From positions 124,001-188,000 of the forward strand of contig NZ_NPMS01000001.1 of assembly GCF_002266285.1 (NCBI RefSeq): DNA of 64,000 bases, read 5' to 3'. The notes below the pieces were generated by a model that made no database searches, was not told the origin of the DNA, and saw only the letters and a program-made list of their open reading frames with translations. Of the stretch, positions 54,060-64,000 are shown piece by piece. The position numbers and the translations under genes were made by a program. The first letter of the stretch is position 1. The number at the start of each line of letters is the position of its first letter. The stretch is from Virgibacillus indicus. Its GTDB lineage: Bacteria > Bacillota > Bacilli > Bacillales > Amphibacillaceae.

Positions 54060-54391
54060 CAGGAAATATCCTCCTGGATCAGCCATTCAAGTAAAACAAT
54101 TGCTGTTTTTACTCCGCCCATGGCTGATAAGATAAACAACCCCTGTTTCACCAAATCAATCGTAGAGCCGTCAAGCAATCCTCTTTCAAAATTGGAAATA
54201 GCATCAAAAGTTCCACCGATTGCAGCAACAATTGCCCATATACGCAGCTTTTTGGCAATTGTCCCGATAGAGGATAAGGGCGCGTCGCCTGTCGCAAATT
54301 CACCAATGCTGCCTATTATTGCTCCACCGATAATTACACCAAATGCGATAAAATAGCAGTGAATAAACGTCGCAAAAAAGCGTTCCTCCAT
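54059..54391 (-). CDS. ytrH: Sporulation membrane protein YtrH
   Basis: The 110-residue product has three hydrophobic segments (FIAFGVIIGGAIIGSIGEF, LRIWAIVAAIGGTFDAI, GLFILSAMGGVKTAIVLLEW). It matches YtrH; first gene of a two-gene sporulation operon with ytrI. AAGGAG precedes the ATG. Role: membrane protein of the mother cell during sporulation, mechanism unknown. Confidence 0.88.
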   Translation of the reverse strand: MEERFFATFIHCYFIAFGVIIGGAIIGSIGEFATGDAPLSSIGTIAKKLRIWAIVAAIGGTFDAISNFERGLLDGSTIDLVKQGLFILSAMGGVKTAIVLLEWLIQEDIS

Positions 54392-54427
54392 ACAAGCTCA
54401 GCACTCCTTTAAAAACATGGTCCATAC

Positions 54428-54456
54428 ATTTTATGAAAGTAATAGACAAGTTATGA
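54428..54456 (-). promoter_or_regulatory. Sigma-E-type promoter for ytrHI
   Basis: On the minus strand TCATAAC (54456-54450), 14 nt, and CATAAAAT (54435-54428) match the sigma-E pattern (KMATATT, 14, CATACAMT) at 5 of 7 and 7 of 8 positions. Confidence 0.5.
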
Positions 54457-54599
54457 TAAAACCTAGGGCTGGCAAATGCATGTTCTGAATCGGATTGTTA
54501 TAATGGAATTAGAGAATAAATGTTCAAAATGAAATGAACTGCTGTGGAAAGCGTATATTCGTTTACCGTTTTTTTGAACTAAGCAGCAAAGGCGGGATT

Positions 54600-57500
54600 A
54601 TGTTGTCGTATACACATTTACAGGTGAGAAGTGGCTACAGCCTGATGAATAGTACTATTACCATAGAAAAATTAATCAATAAAGCCCGGCAGCTGGATTT
54701 CGATGCATTGGCGCTTACAGATGAGCATGTGCAGTATGGGGTGGTCCCTTTTTACCAAGCCTGTGTTAAAAACGGGATCAAACCGATCATAGGTATGACT
54801 GTAAATACAGCAAATGAGAATCAGGATAATGAGCAATGTATTCTTCTGGCTAAAAATAATGATGGATACAAGGCACTTGGAAAAATTAGTACAGAAATTA
54901 GCCTTAACCAAAAGACAACGCTAGAACTTAAGGAGCTTGAAACATATACAGAAAATATAATTTGCATCATGCCAACAGGTAATCATACAAAGCTTAGATC
55001 ATTGCTTGAAACAAGTGCACATAAAGAGGTTTTGGAATATATAAAACCGTGGAGGCGCATATTTGCTGAGGCTGATTTCTATCTGGGAGTCCAGAATCAT
55101 GGGCTGGAAATTGAACTGGCTATTATTCAAGTATTAAAAGCTTTTCATGAAAACAATCAGATTCCTGTTACGGCAATTAATGACGTTCGTTACCTGAACG
55201 AAAGAGATGACGCAGCATTTGACTGTCTGCAGTCAATGAAAAATGGAAACAGCTGGCCAATGCGAATAACGGATCCCTCAGTGAAAAGCCGCCATTTGCG
55301 TTCATCGGATGAAATGGAGCAATTATTCGGCTTCTGGCCAGAAGTTCTTCAGGAAACGGAAGTAATTAAAAATAGATGCAATGTAAAGCTTGATTTTAAT
55401 CAGCGTCTTCTCCCATCTTTTCCCGTACCGGAAAACATGGAAGCACATGAATATCTGGAAAAACTTTGCCTGGAAAATGCTGAAGAAAAATATGCTGCAG
55501 TAACAAAAGTTGTGTCAGACCGATTGACGTATGAGCTTAATGTTATAAAGTCCATGCAATTCAGTGATTATTTTTTAATCGTTGCTGATTTTATTCAATT
55601 TGCCAAAGCGAATCAGATCGTTGTAGGGCCAGGAAGGGGTTCTTCTGCAGGATCAATTGTAGCCTATGTGCTTGGGATCACAGATGTTGATCCATTGAAA
55701 TATGACCTGCTGTTTGAACGTTTTCTTAATCCTGAACGAATGACGATGCCGGATATTGATGTAGACTTTTCTGATGCAAGACGTGATGAGGTCATTGATT
55801 ATGTAAAAAATAAATACGGGGAAGAACAGGTTGCACAAATAATTACATTTGGCACATTTGCAGCACGTTCCTTACTGAGAGAGCTAATAAAAACAATTGG
55901 AATCGATCAGCAGGATGCTAATTTTATTTTGAAGCAGATTCCTCTTCAGACAAAGAAAAGCACGGTGGAGCTTGTGCGGGAATCAAAAGAATTAACACAA
56001 TTTATCAAGCAGTCGGATAAACTTAAAATTCTTTTCTCCGTTGCGGCAAAATTGGAAGGTATTCCAAGACATATTTCTACACACGCAGCAGGGGTTGTCA
56101 TCAGTGAGGCCCCCTTAATTGAACATGTACCCCTTACAAGAGGAGCGAATGAAACAAGCCTGACGCAATACACCATGAATGATCTGGAAGCAATTGGACT
56201 ATTGAAAATGGACTTTTTGGGACTAAGAAATTTAACCCTTATTGAGAGAATCATTCAGTCCATAAACTTTTCAAATCGAAAAAAGATTCACCTGAATGAC
56301 CTGCCGGAAAATGATGAAAAAGCATTTGAATTGCTCCGGGAGGGAAAGACAAACGGTGTATTTCAGCTGGAGTCACAAGGCATGAAACAGGTATTAACAG
56401 AGTTAAAACCATCCACATTTGAAGATATTGTTGCAGTTAATGCACTGTACCGACCAGGTCCAATGGATTTTATTCCGACATACATTAAACGAAAATTTAA
56501 AAGGGAAAAAGTTGCGTATCCACATCCCGATTTGAAACCAATACTTGAAAAAACCTATGGTGTTTTGGTTTATCAGGAACAAATCATGCAGATCGCCAAT
56601 AAAATAGCAGGGTTTTCACTTGGGGAGGCAGATATCCTCAGAAGGGCTGTCAGCAAGAAAAAACAGGATGTAATGGATGAACAAAAAGCATTCTTTATCA
56701 GTGGCTGTCTGGAAAATGGGTACGACGAAGCAGTAGCCGAGGAAATTTTCGGCTGGATTGTAAAGTTTTCTAATTATGGGTTCCCAAGAAGCCATGCGGT
56801 GGCATACAGTAAGATTTCGTACCAGCTAAGTTTTTTAAAAGCCCATTATCCTGCTAACTTTTTTGCCGAGTTATTAAGCAGTAATGCCAATCAGCAGGAT
56901 AAGGTTCAGGCATATATAAAAGAATTAAAGGAAATGGAATTAAGTATTCAACCACCTTCCATTAATAATAGTTTTGGAATATATACGGTCGAACAAAAGA
57001 GAATACGCATGGGTTTGCTTACAATCAAAGGAATAGGAAATCAAGCAGTTAAAGAGATTATTCGGGTTCGCAAAGAAAGCAAATTTAAAAACCTATTTGA
57101 TTTTTGTTTGCGTGTTTCTTTAAAAATAGTTAATCGCCAGGTCATTGAATTGCTTATTATGGCGGGAGCTTTTGATGAAACTCACTCCAATAGGGCTAGT
57201 CTACTGGCATCGATTGACCAGGCAATGGAACAGGGTGATCTGTTTCGGGAATTCAATGATCAGGTGAGTATATTTCAGGATAAAATAGAACTTGAAGAAA
57301 GCTATGTTTCTATTGAAGATTTCAGCCAGGCTAAAAAACTGGCGGATGAAAAAGAACTTCTCGGCATATATGTTTCGGACCATCCATTAAAGAGTCATAG
57401 GGATAAATTAAGAGGAAATGGATTCGTTACATTAAAAAACGCTGAAAAACTGACAGGCAAAAGAAATATTAAATCCGCAGCCATTATTCAGAATATCAAA

Positions 57501-57956
57501 ACCATTCGAACTAAGCGCGGAGATCCCATGGCATTTATTACGGTCAGTGATGAGACGGGAGATATGGAAGCTGTTCTTTTTCCCGACATATATAGAGATG
57601 TGAGCAGATGGTTAAACGAGGAGATGCTCGTCATGCTGGAAGGGAAAATTGAATCCAGAAATAATCGAATACAGTGGCTGCTATCGGAAATTGGCACGTT
57701 CGATGAAGACAGACTTAAATCAGTTCAGCAATCGCGTCTATTTATAAAGCTGACTGGGCAAAATAGTGAGACTGCGCTCGAAAAAATAAAAACCATAGCA
57801 AACCTGTATCCTGGAAATATATCTATTATTATTCACCACGAAAAACAGAAAAAGACTTATCAGCTGGCAAACAACTACTCCATAAACGCAAATTATGAAT
57901 GTTTACAGGCGTTCCGAAGCTATTTCGGAAAGGAAAATGTAGTTTTTGAAAAATAG
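54600..57956 (+). CDS. dnaE: DNA polymerase III alpha subunit DnaE
   Basis: The 1118-residue C-family polymerase has an N-terminal PHP domain (HLQVRSGYSLMNS, DALALTDEHVQYG), the palm with GPGRGSSAGS and catalytic PDIDVDF, fingers (AVNALYRPGPMDF, RRAVSKKKQD), a helix-hairpin-helix and an OB-fold (MAFITVSDETGDMEAVLFP). No proofreading domain. In Bacillus DnaE extends primers before PolC takes over. The frame is open to 54534; the AAAGGCGGG before ATG 54600 and MLSYTHLQV (like MSFVHLQV) set the start. Confidence 0.95.
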   Translation: MLSYTHLQVRSGYSLMNSTITIEKLINKARQLDFDALALTDEHVQYGVVPFYQACVKNGIKPIIGMTVNTANENQDNEQCILLAKNNDGYKALGKISTEISLNQKTTLELKELETYTENIICIMPTGNHTKLRSLLETSAHKEVLEYIKPWRRIFAEADFYLGVQNHGLEIELAIIQVLKAFHENNQIPVTAINDVRYLNERDDAAFDCLQSMKNGNSWPMRITDPSVKSRHLRSSDEMEQLFGFWPEVLQETEVIKNRCNVKLDFNQRLLPSFPVPENMEAHEYLEKLCLENAEEKYAAVTKVVSDRLTYELNVIKSMQFSDYFLIVADFIQFAKANQIVVGPGRGSSAGSIVAYVLGITDVDPLKYDLLFERFLNPERMTMPDIDVDFSDARRDEVIDYVKNKYGEEQVAQIITFGTFAARSLLRELIKTIGIDQQDANFILKQIPLQTKKSTVELVRESKELTQFIKQSDKLKILFSVAAKLEGIPRHISTHAAGVVISEAPLIEHVPLTRGANETSLTQYTMNDLEAIGLLKMDFLGLRNLTLIERIIQSINFSNRKKIHLNDLPENDEKAFELLREGKTNGVFQLESQGMKQVLTELKPSTFEDIVAVNALYRPGPMDFIPTYIKRKFKREKVAYPHPDLKPILEKTYGVLVYQEQIMQIANKIAGFSLGEADILRRAVSKKKQDVMDEQKAFFISGCLENGYDEAVAEEIFGWIVKFSNYGFPRSHAVAYSKISYQLSFLKAHYPANFFAELLSSNANQQDKVQAYIKELKEMELSIQPPSINNSFGIYTVEQKRIRMGLLTIKGIGNQAVKEIIRVRKESKFKNLFDFCLRVSLKIVNRQVIELLIMAGAFDETHSNRASLLASIDQAMEQGDLFREFNDQVSIFQDKIELEESYVSIEDFSQAKKLADEKELLGIYVSDHPLKSHRDKLRGNGFVTLKNAEKLTGKRNIKSAAIIQNIKTIRTKRGDPMAFITVSDETGDMEAVLFPDIYRDVSRWLNEEMLVMLEGKIESRNNRIQWLLSEIGTFDEDRLKSVQQSRLFIKLTGQNSETALEKIKTIANLYPGNISIIIHHEKQKKTYQLANNYSINANYECLQAFRSYFGKENVVFEK

Positions 57957-57966
57957 TTTGCGATAC

Positions 57967-57994
57967 TTTACAGCAGGAAACCATCTGTTATAAT
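57967..57994 (+). promoter_or_regulatory. Sigma-A promoter of the malic enzyme gene
   Basis: TTTACA (57967-57972), 16 nt, and TATAAT (57989-57994). Confidence 0.7.
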
Positions 57995-58007
57995 TAAGAG
58001 GTTAGAG

Positions 58008-58020
58008 GTGGTCTGACCAC
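58008..58020 (+). promoter_or_regulatory. FadR/GntR-type operator
   Basis: GTGGTCTGACCAC is a perfect 13-bp palindrome apart from its centre and fits the TGGT-N3-ACCA pattern bound by FadR-subfamily GntR regulators. It starts about 14 nt after the -10, around the transcription start. A FadR-type regulator gene follows at 59431. Confidence 0.6.
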
Positions 58021-58022
58021 GT

Positions 58023-58036
58023 TGGAAATGCTTTCA
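58023..58036 (+). promoter_or_regulatory. Weak cre-like site
   Basis: TGGAAATGCTTTCA resembles cre at the outer positions but has TG instead of the central CG. Confidence 0.3.
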
Positions 58037-58094
58037 TAGTATTTTATTATAGTTGAAAAAGAATTTTTCAGGTGAAAGGGAGCGATCAATTAAT

Positions 58095-59333
58095 ATGGCA
58101 AACTTAAGAGATGAAGCATTGCACATGCATAAAGTAAATAAAGGAAAATTAACAATTCAGTCAAAGGTGCCCGTTCGTAATTCAAAAGATTTAAGTCTGG
58201 CATATTCTCCCGGTGTTGCTGAGCCCTGTAAAGAAATTCATGATCGCAAAGAGACAGTCTATGATTATACCATGAAGGGGAATATGGTTGCTGTAGTCAG
58301 TGATGGATCCGCCGTTTTGGGACTGGGGAATATCGGACCTGAGGCAGCACTGCCGGTAATGGAAGGAAAGTCTGTCTTATTTAAAAGCTTTGCCGGGGTT
58401 GACTCTTTTCCAATATGTCTGGATACCCACGATGTTGAGGAAATCGTCAGAACCGTTAAATTAATGGAACCTACTTTTGGCGGGGTGAATTTAGAAGATA
58501 TTGCAGCCCCGAATTGCTTTATCATAGAAGAGCGCCTGAAAAAAGAAACAAATATACCTATTTTCCATGATGATCAGCATGGTACAGCAATTGTTACAGT
58601 CGCAGGTTTAATCAATGCATTAAAGCTTGTAGGCAAATCATTTTCTGATATTAAAGTAGTGGCAAATGGTGCAGGTGCAGCGGGAATTGCAATTATAAAA
58701 CTATTGCATAATTTTGGTGTACGCAAAATGGTAATGTGTGATTCCAAAGGTGCTATTTATGCAGACAGGGCATATGGAATGAACGAAGTAAAAGAACGGG
58801 TTGCGAAATTCACCAATCTGGATAAAAAAGAAGGGTCACTTGAAGAAATGCTGGAAGGTGCGGATGTATTTATCGGTGTTTCTGTTGGTGGTGCACTGAC
58901 GAAGGAAATGGTCAGAAAGATGAATGATGATGCGATTATTTTTGCGATGGCAAATCCGGAACCAGAGATTATGCCGGATGATGCAAAAGAAGCAGGTGCA
59001 AAAGTGATTGGCACAGGCAGATCTGATTTTCCGAACCAGGTGAATAATGTACTCGCATTTCCAGGGATTTTCCGTGGTGCCCTTGATGTCCGTGCAACAA
59101 GGATTAATGAAAGAATGAAGGTGGCTGCAGCATATGCTATTGCTTCCTTGATTTCAGATGATGAATTGAATGAGAATTATGTTATTCCCGCTCCATTTGA
59201 TACGCGTGTAGCACCTGAAGTTGCTTCAAGTGTTGCAAAAGCAGCAATGGAGTCAGGAGTTGCTCGTATTGAGGCAGATCCGGAAGCAATTAAGGAAAAA
59301 ACAAGAAGGTTAACACAAATTGATGAAGACTAA
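58095..59333 (+). CDS. ytsJ: NADP-dependent malic enzyme YtsJ
   Basis: The 412-residue product has LAYSPGVAEPCKEI, FHDDQHGTAIVT and the nucleotide loop VANGAGAAGIAI. It converts malate to pyruvate with CO2 release and NADP reduction, as the main malic enzyme of B. subtilis (YtsJ). The frame is open to 58053; AAAGGGAG before ATG 58095 sets the start. Possible control by the FadR-type palindrome just upstream. Confidence 0.95.
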   Translation: MANLRDEALHMHKVNKGKLTIQSKVPVRNSKDLSLAYSPGVAEPCKEIHDRKETVYDYTMKGNMVAVVSDGSAVLGLGNIGPEAALPVMEGKSVLFKSFAGVDSFPICLDTHDVEEIVRTVKLMEPTFGGVNLEDIAAPNCFIIEERLKKETNIPIFHDDQHGTAIVTVAGLINALKLVGKSFSDIKVVANGAGAAGIAIIKLLHNFGVRKMVMCDSKGAIYADRAYGMNEVKERVAKFTNLDKKEGSLEEMLEGADVFIGVSVGGALTKEMVRKMNDDAIIFAMANPEPEIMPDDAKEAGAKVIGTGRSDFPNQVNNVLAFPGIFRGALDVRATRINERMKVAAAYAIASLISDDELNENYVIPAPFDTRVAPEVASSVAKAAMESGVARIEADPEAIKEKTRRLTQIDED

Positions 59334-59352
59334 TTTTAATTTGTAAGTGTTT

Positions 59353-59406
59353 AAAAAGTGCTGCAGACTCGGGGGAACTCTCTTAGACTGCAGCAATGCC
59401 TTTTTA
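59353..59406 (+). terminator. Terminator after ytsJ
   Basis: GCTGCAG and CTGCAGC with outer AAAAAG and CCTTTTT form a long-loop hairpin ending in T. Confidence 0.65.
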
Positions 59407-59430
59407 AATGACCTTCAAAAGGAGTGAGCC

Positions 59431-60063
59431 ATGGCAGTGTCCATGTCACCTAAACAGAAAGTATATCAAGGTGTATTACAGGAAATCCGCAAGTTTATTG
59501 AAATGAATGAATTGCAGGCTGGAGATAAGCTTCCATCTGAAAGAGAATTGTCAGAAACACTGCAGGCTGGCCGATCCTCCGTAAGAGAGGCATTAAGGGC
59601 GATGGAATTATTAGGCCTGATTGAAACGAGGCATGGGGAAGGCACTTTTTTGAGTACCTACCGGTCATATCAGACAGTTGAACTGCTGGCTTCTTTTATA
59701 CTTCAGGAGAATCGTACAAAAAAGGATTTATTATCTGTGAGAACGATTCTTGAGAAAGAGGCCGTAAAGCTCTCATACCATAGCATCAGTAAAAGTGAAA
59801 TTGAGAAATTATCAAGTATAATAGAAGATTCTTCGAAACAACCGATGGAAAAACATGCTGAGTTTTTTCAGGTTATTTTTAACAAAAATGAAAACTATCT
59901 GATGAAAAAAATATGGCAGCTGATTGATGAGTTTTCACATACGTTAAGCGAACTTTACTATGCAAAAGGATTTTATTTGGAAATCATTCAGATTTATAAG
60001 ATGGAAAACTATCGGGCCATTGAAAGCTTATTTGAAGAGTTATCATCAAGTGATGGCAGTTAA
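59431..60063 (+). CDS. FadR-subfamily GntR transcriptional regulator
   Basis: The 210-residue product has an N-terminal GntR winged helix (LQAGDKLPSERELSETLQAG, SSVREALRAMELLGLIETR, GEGTFLS) and an all-helical FCD-type effector domain (LLSVRTILEKEAVKL). The ligand is unknown; malate, fatty acid or another acid is plausible from its place between malic enzyme and acetyl-CoA carboxylase. AAGGAGTGAG precedes the ATG. Confidence 0.88.
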   Translation: MAVSMSPKQKVYQGVLQEIRKFIEMNELQAGDKLPSERELSETLQAGRSSVREALRAMELLGLIETRHGEGTFLSTYRSYQTVELLASFILQENRTKKDLLSVRTILEKEAVKLSYHSISKSEIEKLSSIIEDSSKQPMEKHAEFFQVIFNKNENYLMKKIWQLIDEFSHTLSELYYAKGFYLEIIQIYKMENYRAIESLFEELSSSDGS

Positions 60064-60191
60064 TAATAATTTTTTATCTCGACGTTTAATGACATCATTT
60101 TCATCGGTGTTTCGTTATACTGGAGTAAATTATACATAAGTCAATTCTATTTGATTGTTTGAAGTGTTGTTTGGAAAAAGGAGGAATTACC

Positions 60192-61052
60192 TTGCTCAAG
60201 GATTTTTTTGGCAAGCGAAAGAAATATGCATCGATTCCAAGTGAACAGGCAAAATCAGAAATTCCAGAGGGATTGATGCAAAAATGCAATGGGTGTCATA
60301 AAATTTATACCCGTAAAGAAATGAATAACAACTTAAAGGTGTGCCCAAATTGTGGCTTTCACCATCAACTTAATGCATGGGAGCGAATTGAAAGTCTGTT
60401 TGAAGAGGGAACATTTCGCGAGTGGGACAAGCAGATGATCACAGGTAATCCCCTGGAATTCCCGGACTATGAAGAAAAAATGGAAAAAGACCGCAAGAAA
60501 TCCGGCCTGAATGAAGGGATCGTTACAGGTAAAGGAATACTCGAGGGACAGACGACCGCATTTGCTGTAATGGATTCCAGATTTCGAATGGGAAGTATGG
60601 GTTCGGTTATGGGTGAGAAAATTGCACGTGCAATTGAAAACGCAAAAAATGAATCCATTCCTTTTATTATTTTCAGTGCTTCAGGCGGTGCAAGAATGCA
60701 AGAAGGTGTTTTAAGCCTGATGCAAATGGCGAAAACCTCGATTGCAATTAAACGTTTCTCCGATGCCGGGGGATTAATGATTTCCGTGATGACACACCCA
60801 ACTACTGGCGGAGTATCTGCAAGCTTTGCTTCATTAGGTGATTATAATTTTGCTGAACCTCAGGCATTAATTGGCTTTGCGGGCAGACGAATTATTGAAC
60901 AAACGATACGCGAAAAGCTTCCGGAAGATTTTCAGACAGCTGAATTTCAGCTGAAGCATGGACAACTGGATAAAGTTGTTCACAGGCATGAGATGAAAGC
61001 CTTACTTGGAACAATGCTTGATATGCACAAGAAGGGCGGGGAAGTCTCATGA
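60192..61052 (+). CDS. accD: Acetyl-CoA carboxylase carboxyltransferase beta subunit
   Basis: The 286-residue product has the zinc ribbon (CNGCHK, then CPNCGF) and the crotonase-like carboxyltransferase core ([41 protein letters not shown]). With AccA it transfers CO2 from biotin to acetyl-CoA. The frame is open to 60159; AAGGAGG selects TTG 60192 ([11 protein letters not shown]). Overlaps accA by 4 nt. Confidence 0.96.
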   Translation: MLKDFFGKRKKYASIPSEQAKSEIPEGLMQKCNGCHKIYTRKEMNNNLKVCPNCGFHHQLNAWERIESLFEEGTFREWDKQMITGNPLEFPDYEEKMEKDRKKSGLNEGIVTGKGILEGQTTAFAVMDSRFRMGSMGSVMGEKIARAIENAKNESIPFIIFSASGGARMQEGVLSLMQMAKTSIAIKRFSDAGGLMISVMTHPTTGGVSASFASLGDYNFAEPQALIGFAGRRIIEQTIREKLPEDFQTAEFQLKHGQLDKVVHRHEMKALLGTMLDMHKKGGEVS

Positions 61053-62005
61053 AGCAGCATGTACTTGAGTTTGAAAAACCAATTGTCAACCTGAAAGAAA
61101 AAATCACTGAACTAAAAAGCTTTACACAGGACAGTGAGATTGACCTTTCAGAGGAAATCAATACACTTGAAGAAAGATTATTGGTTCTGGAAAATGATAT
61201 TTATGGAAATCTGAAGCCATGGAACCGTGTACAGATGGCAAGACATCCACAGCGCCCAACAACATTGGAATATATTGAGAAGCTGTTTACCAATTTTATA
61301 GAATTTCATGGTGACAGAAATTTTGGTGATGATGAAGCGATTGTTTCAGGAATGGCCTATTACAAAGAAATGCCGGTAACTGTAATCGGTCATCAGCGAG
61401 GAAAAGATACAAAAGAAAATATTCGCAGGAACTTTGGCATGCCACATCCGGAAGGCTATCGAAAAGCATTGCGGCATATGAAACAGGCTGAAAAATTCAA
61501 TCGTCCAATTATTTGTTTTATCGATACAAAAGGAGCCTATCCTGGTAAAGCAGCTGAAGAACGAGGGCAGAGTGAAGCAATTGCCCGTAATTTAATGGAA
61601 ATGGCCGGTCTTACTGTTCCAATCATCTGTATCGTAATCGGAGAAGGGGGAAGCGGTGGAGCTCTGGCTCTGGGGGTTGGTGATCATATACATATGCTTG
61701 AAAACTCAACCTATTCCGTTATCTCACCAGAGGGAGCTGCAGCATTGCTTTGGAAGGATTCGGCTTTAGCACAAAAAGCAGCAGAAACAATGAAAATAAC
61801 CTCATATGATTTAAAGCAGCTGCAAGTGATTGATCAGATCATACCGGAACCAAGAGGTGGTGCACACCGTGATCTCGATCGGCAGGCTGAGTATATGGAT
61901 GAAGTGCTGGAGAATTCATTGTCAGAGCTGAAGGACTATTCTCCTGATCATTTACTGGAGAAAAGATGGGAAAAGTATAAACAAATTGGTGATTACCAGG
62001 AATGA
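61049..62005 (+). CDS. accA: Acetyl-CoA carboxylase carboxyltransferase alpha subunit
   Basis: The 318-residue product has [41 protein letters not shown] and [15 protein letters not shown]. It forms the carboxyltransferase with AccD in fatty acid synthesis. ATGA overlap with accD implies coupled translation. Confidence 0.97.
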   Translation: MKQHVLEFEKPIVNLKEKITELKSFTQDSEIDLSEEINTLEERLLVLENDIYGNLKPWNRVQMARHPQRPTTLEYIEKLFTNFIEFHGDRNFGDDEAIVSGMAYYKEMPVTVIGHQRGKDTKENIRRNFGMPHPEGYRKALRHMKQAEKFNRPIICFIDTKGAYPGKAAEERGQSEAIARNLMEMAGLTVPIICIVIGEGGSGGALALGVGDHIHMLENSTYSVISPEGAAALLWKDSALAQKAAETMKITSYDLKQLQVIDQIIPEPRGGAHRDLDRQAEYMDEVLENSLSELKDYSPDHLLEKRWEKYKQIGDYQE

Positions 62006-62022
62006 TTATGGGGAAATTAATT

Positions 62023-62055
62023 GGAGGCTGACAACTAGTCGGTCTCCTGTTATTT
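62023..62055 (+). terminator. Possible terminator after accA
   Basis: GGAGGCTGAC and GTCGGTCTCC form a stem with a 5-nt loop; the tail is only partly T-rich. Confidence 0.5.
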
Positions 62056-62186
62056 TGCATGCTATCCCCCGGGTTATAAAGCAGGAATTACTTTATGGAT
62101 AGTATAATTAATTGCTATTTTTGCTTTTTCACATTATCTTTAAATAATAGGATATTATTATAAAGCAATAAATTAGTGTTATTTGA

Positions 62187-63158
<972 letters not shown>

Positions 63159-63188
63159 AAACAGCGTTAATTTGAAGGAGGAAGCAAA

Positions 63189-64000
63189 ATGAGAAACACA
63201 AAAATCGTTTGTACAATTGGTCCTGCTTCTGAGTCGATCGAAACACTGGAGAAATTGATTGAATCAGGAATGAGTGTGGCCCGTTTAAATTTTTCCCATG
63301 GAGATTTTGATGAACATGGAAATCGTATAAATAATATAAGAAAAGCAGCAGAGAACTCAGGGAAAACAGTTGCAATTCTTTTAGATACAAAAGGACCTGA
63401 AATCAGAACAGGCAATTTTGAAGGTGGACAGGCTGAACTCGTACAAGGAAACACTGTATCTATTTCCATGGATGATGTACAGGGTACAGCGGAAAGGTTT
63501 TCAGTGACCTATGGTGGTTTAATTAATGACGTCCATGTAGGATCTAAAATTCTATTGGATGATGGACTGATAGAACTTGAGGTTATTGAAATTAATGAAC
63601 ATAGTAATGAACTGAAAACGAAAGCATTGAATTCAGGAACCATAAAAAATAAAAAAGGTGTTAATGTTCCGAATGTTTCTGTGAACCTGCCAGGCATTAC
63701 AGAGAAGGATGCAGCAGATATCAGATTTGGAATTGAGCAAGGGATTGACTTCATTGCTGCATCTTTTGTCCGCCGTCCGTCAGATATTTTGGAAATAAGA
63801 GAGTTACTGGAAAATACAAGTGGCGAAGATATAAAAATCATTCCTAAGATCGAAAACCAGGAAGGCGTAGATAATATTGACAGTATTCTAGAGGTCAGTG
63901 ACGGGTTAATGGTTGCCCGTGGTGACCTGGGTGTTGAAATTCCGGCAGAGGATGTTCCGCTTGTTCAGAAAATGCTGATCAAAAAATGCAATACCGCTGG
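63189..64000 (+). CDS. pyk: Pyruvate kinase, N-terminal part
   Basis: The gene runs off the right edge after about 270 residues. Visible are [34 protein letters not shown], the B-domain and [13 protein letters not shown] followed by [11 protein letters not shown]. It makes ATP and pyruvate from phosphoenolpyruvate. AAGGAGGAAG precedes the ATG. Confidence 0.96.
   Translation, partial: MRNTKIVCTIGPASESIETLEKLIESGMSVARLNFSHGDFDEHGNRINNIRKAAENSGKTVAILLDTKGPEIRTGNFEGGQAELVQGNTVSISMDDVQGTAERFSVTYGGLINDVHVGSKILLDDGLIELEVIEINEHSNELKTKALNSGTIKNKKGVNVPNVSVNLPGITEKDAADIRFGIEQGIDFIAASFVRRPSDILEIRELLENTSGEDIKIIPKIENQEGVDNIDSILEVSDGLMVARGDLGVEIPAEDVPLVQKMLIKKCNTA

Overview
The window is a contiguous stretch of an AT-rich chromosome from an endospore-forming member of the Bacillaceae, most like the Oceanobacillus/Virgibacillus/Lentibacillus group. 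The evidence is gene content and order that follow the Bacillus subtilis ytp-ytx-acu-ytr-pyk segment (sftA, murC, ytxGH, aroA, ccpA-motPS, acuABC, tyrS, rpsD, dgcP, ytsP, refZ, ezrA, nifZ-thiI, sspA, nadK2, ytfIJ, tpx, ytxK-ackA, moaB, ald, ytkL, ytpI, ytoI, nrnA, ytrIH, dnaE, ytsJ, accDA, pfkA, pyk). Spore genes (sspA, gerW/ytfJ, ytrH, ytrI) show it sporulates. The MotPS-type stator points to sodium-driven motility, common in halo- or alkaliphilic relatives. No tRNA or rRNA gene was seen.

Layout. 0-4.9 kb: end of a DNA translocase gene, a nicotinate phosphoribosyltransferase, murC and the stress pair ytxGH behind a sigma-B-type promoter. 5.4-9.3 kb: aroA, ccpA and motPS, with a cre-like site on the motP ribosome-binding site. 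9.6-15.2 kb (minus): acuC, acuB, acuA and a class A penicillin-binding protein with a fibronectin-like domain and acidic tail. 15.3-26 kb: tyrosine T-box and tyrS, rpsD with its leader, dgcP, ytsP, refZ, ezrA, nifZ-thiI and sspA. 26-31 kb is an accessory patch: a 52-bp tandem array, an amidohydrolase and several small uncharacterised genes, one apparently frame-broken. 31-41 kb: mostly conserved housekeeping genes, interrupted by a pair of GC-rich structured repeats. 41-50.4 kb: a type IV pilus locus. 50.4-64 kb: ytoI, nrnA, ytrIH, dnaE, malic enzyme, a FadR-type regulator, accDA, pfkA and the start of pyk.

The most notable system is the type IV pilus locus. It has three minor-pilin-like genes, PilB, PilT, PilC, a major pilin, a prepilin peptidase, and PilM-, PilN- and PilO-like proteins. 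Immediately before the major pilin, between pilC and pilA, lies a sequence that closely matches the cyclic di-GMP-II riboswitch. This arrangement is known from clostridial pili. The same window encodes a GAF-GGDEF diguanylate cyclase (DgcP) and the nanoRNase NrnA, so a c-di-GMP-controlled retractile pilus is a reasonable model for this Bacillaceae cell.

A second theme is non-coding repeats. Two different intergenic arrays have a 21-bp period (two helical turns) and a third has a period of about 52 bp (about five turns). Three other intergenic regions hold long inverted or GC-rich elements. Several regulatory sites are readable: sigma-B (ytxG), sigma-W (pspA), sigma-G-like (sspA), sigma-E-like (ytrH), cre-like (motP, ald, ytsJ), a FadR/GntR-type palindrome (ytsJ), a T-box (tyrS) and an S4-type leader (rpsD).
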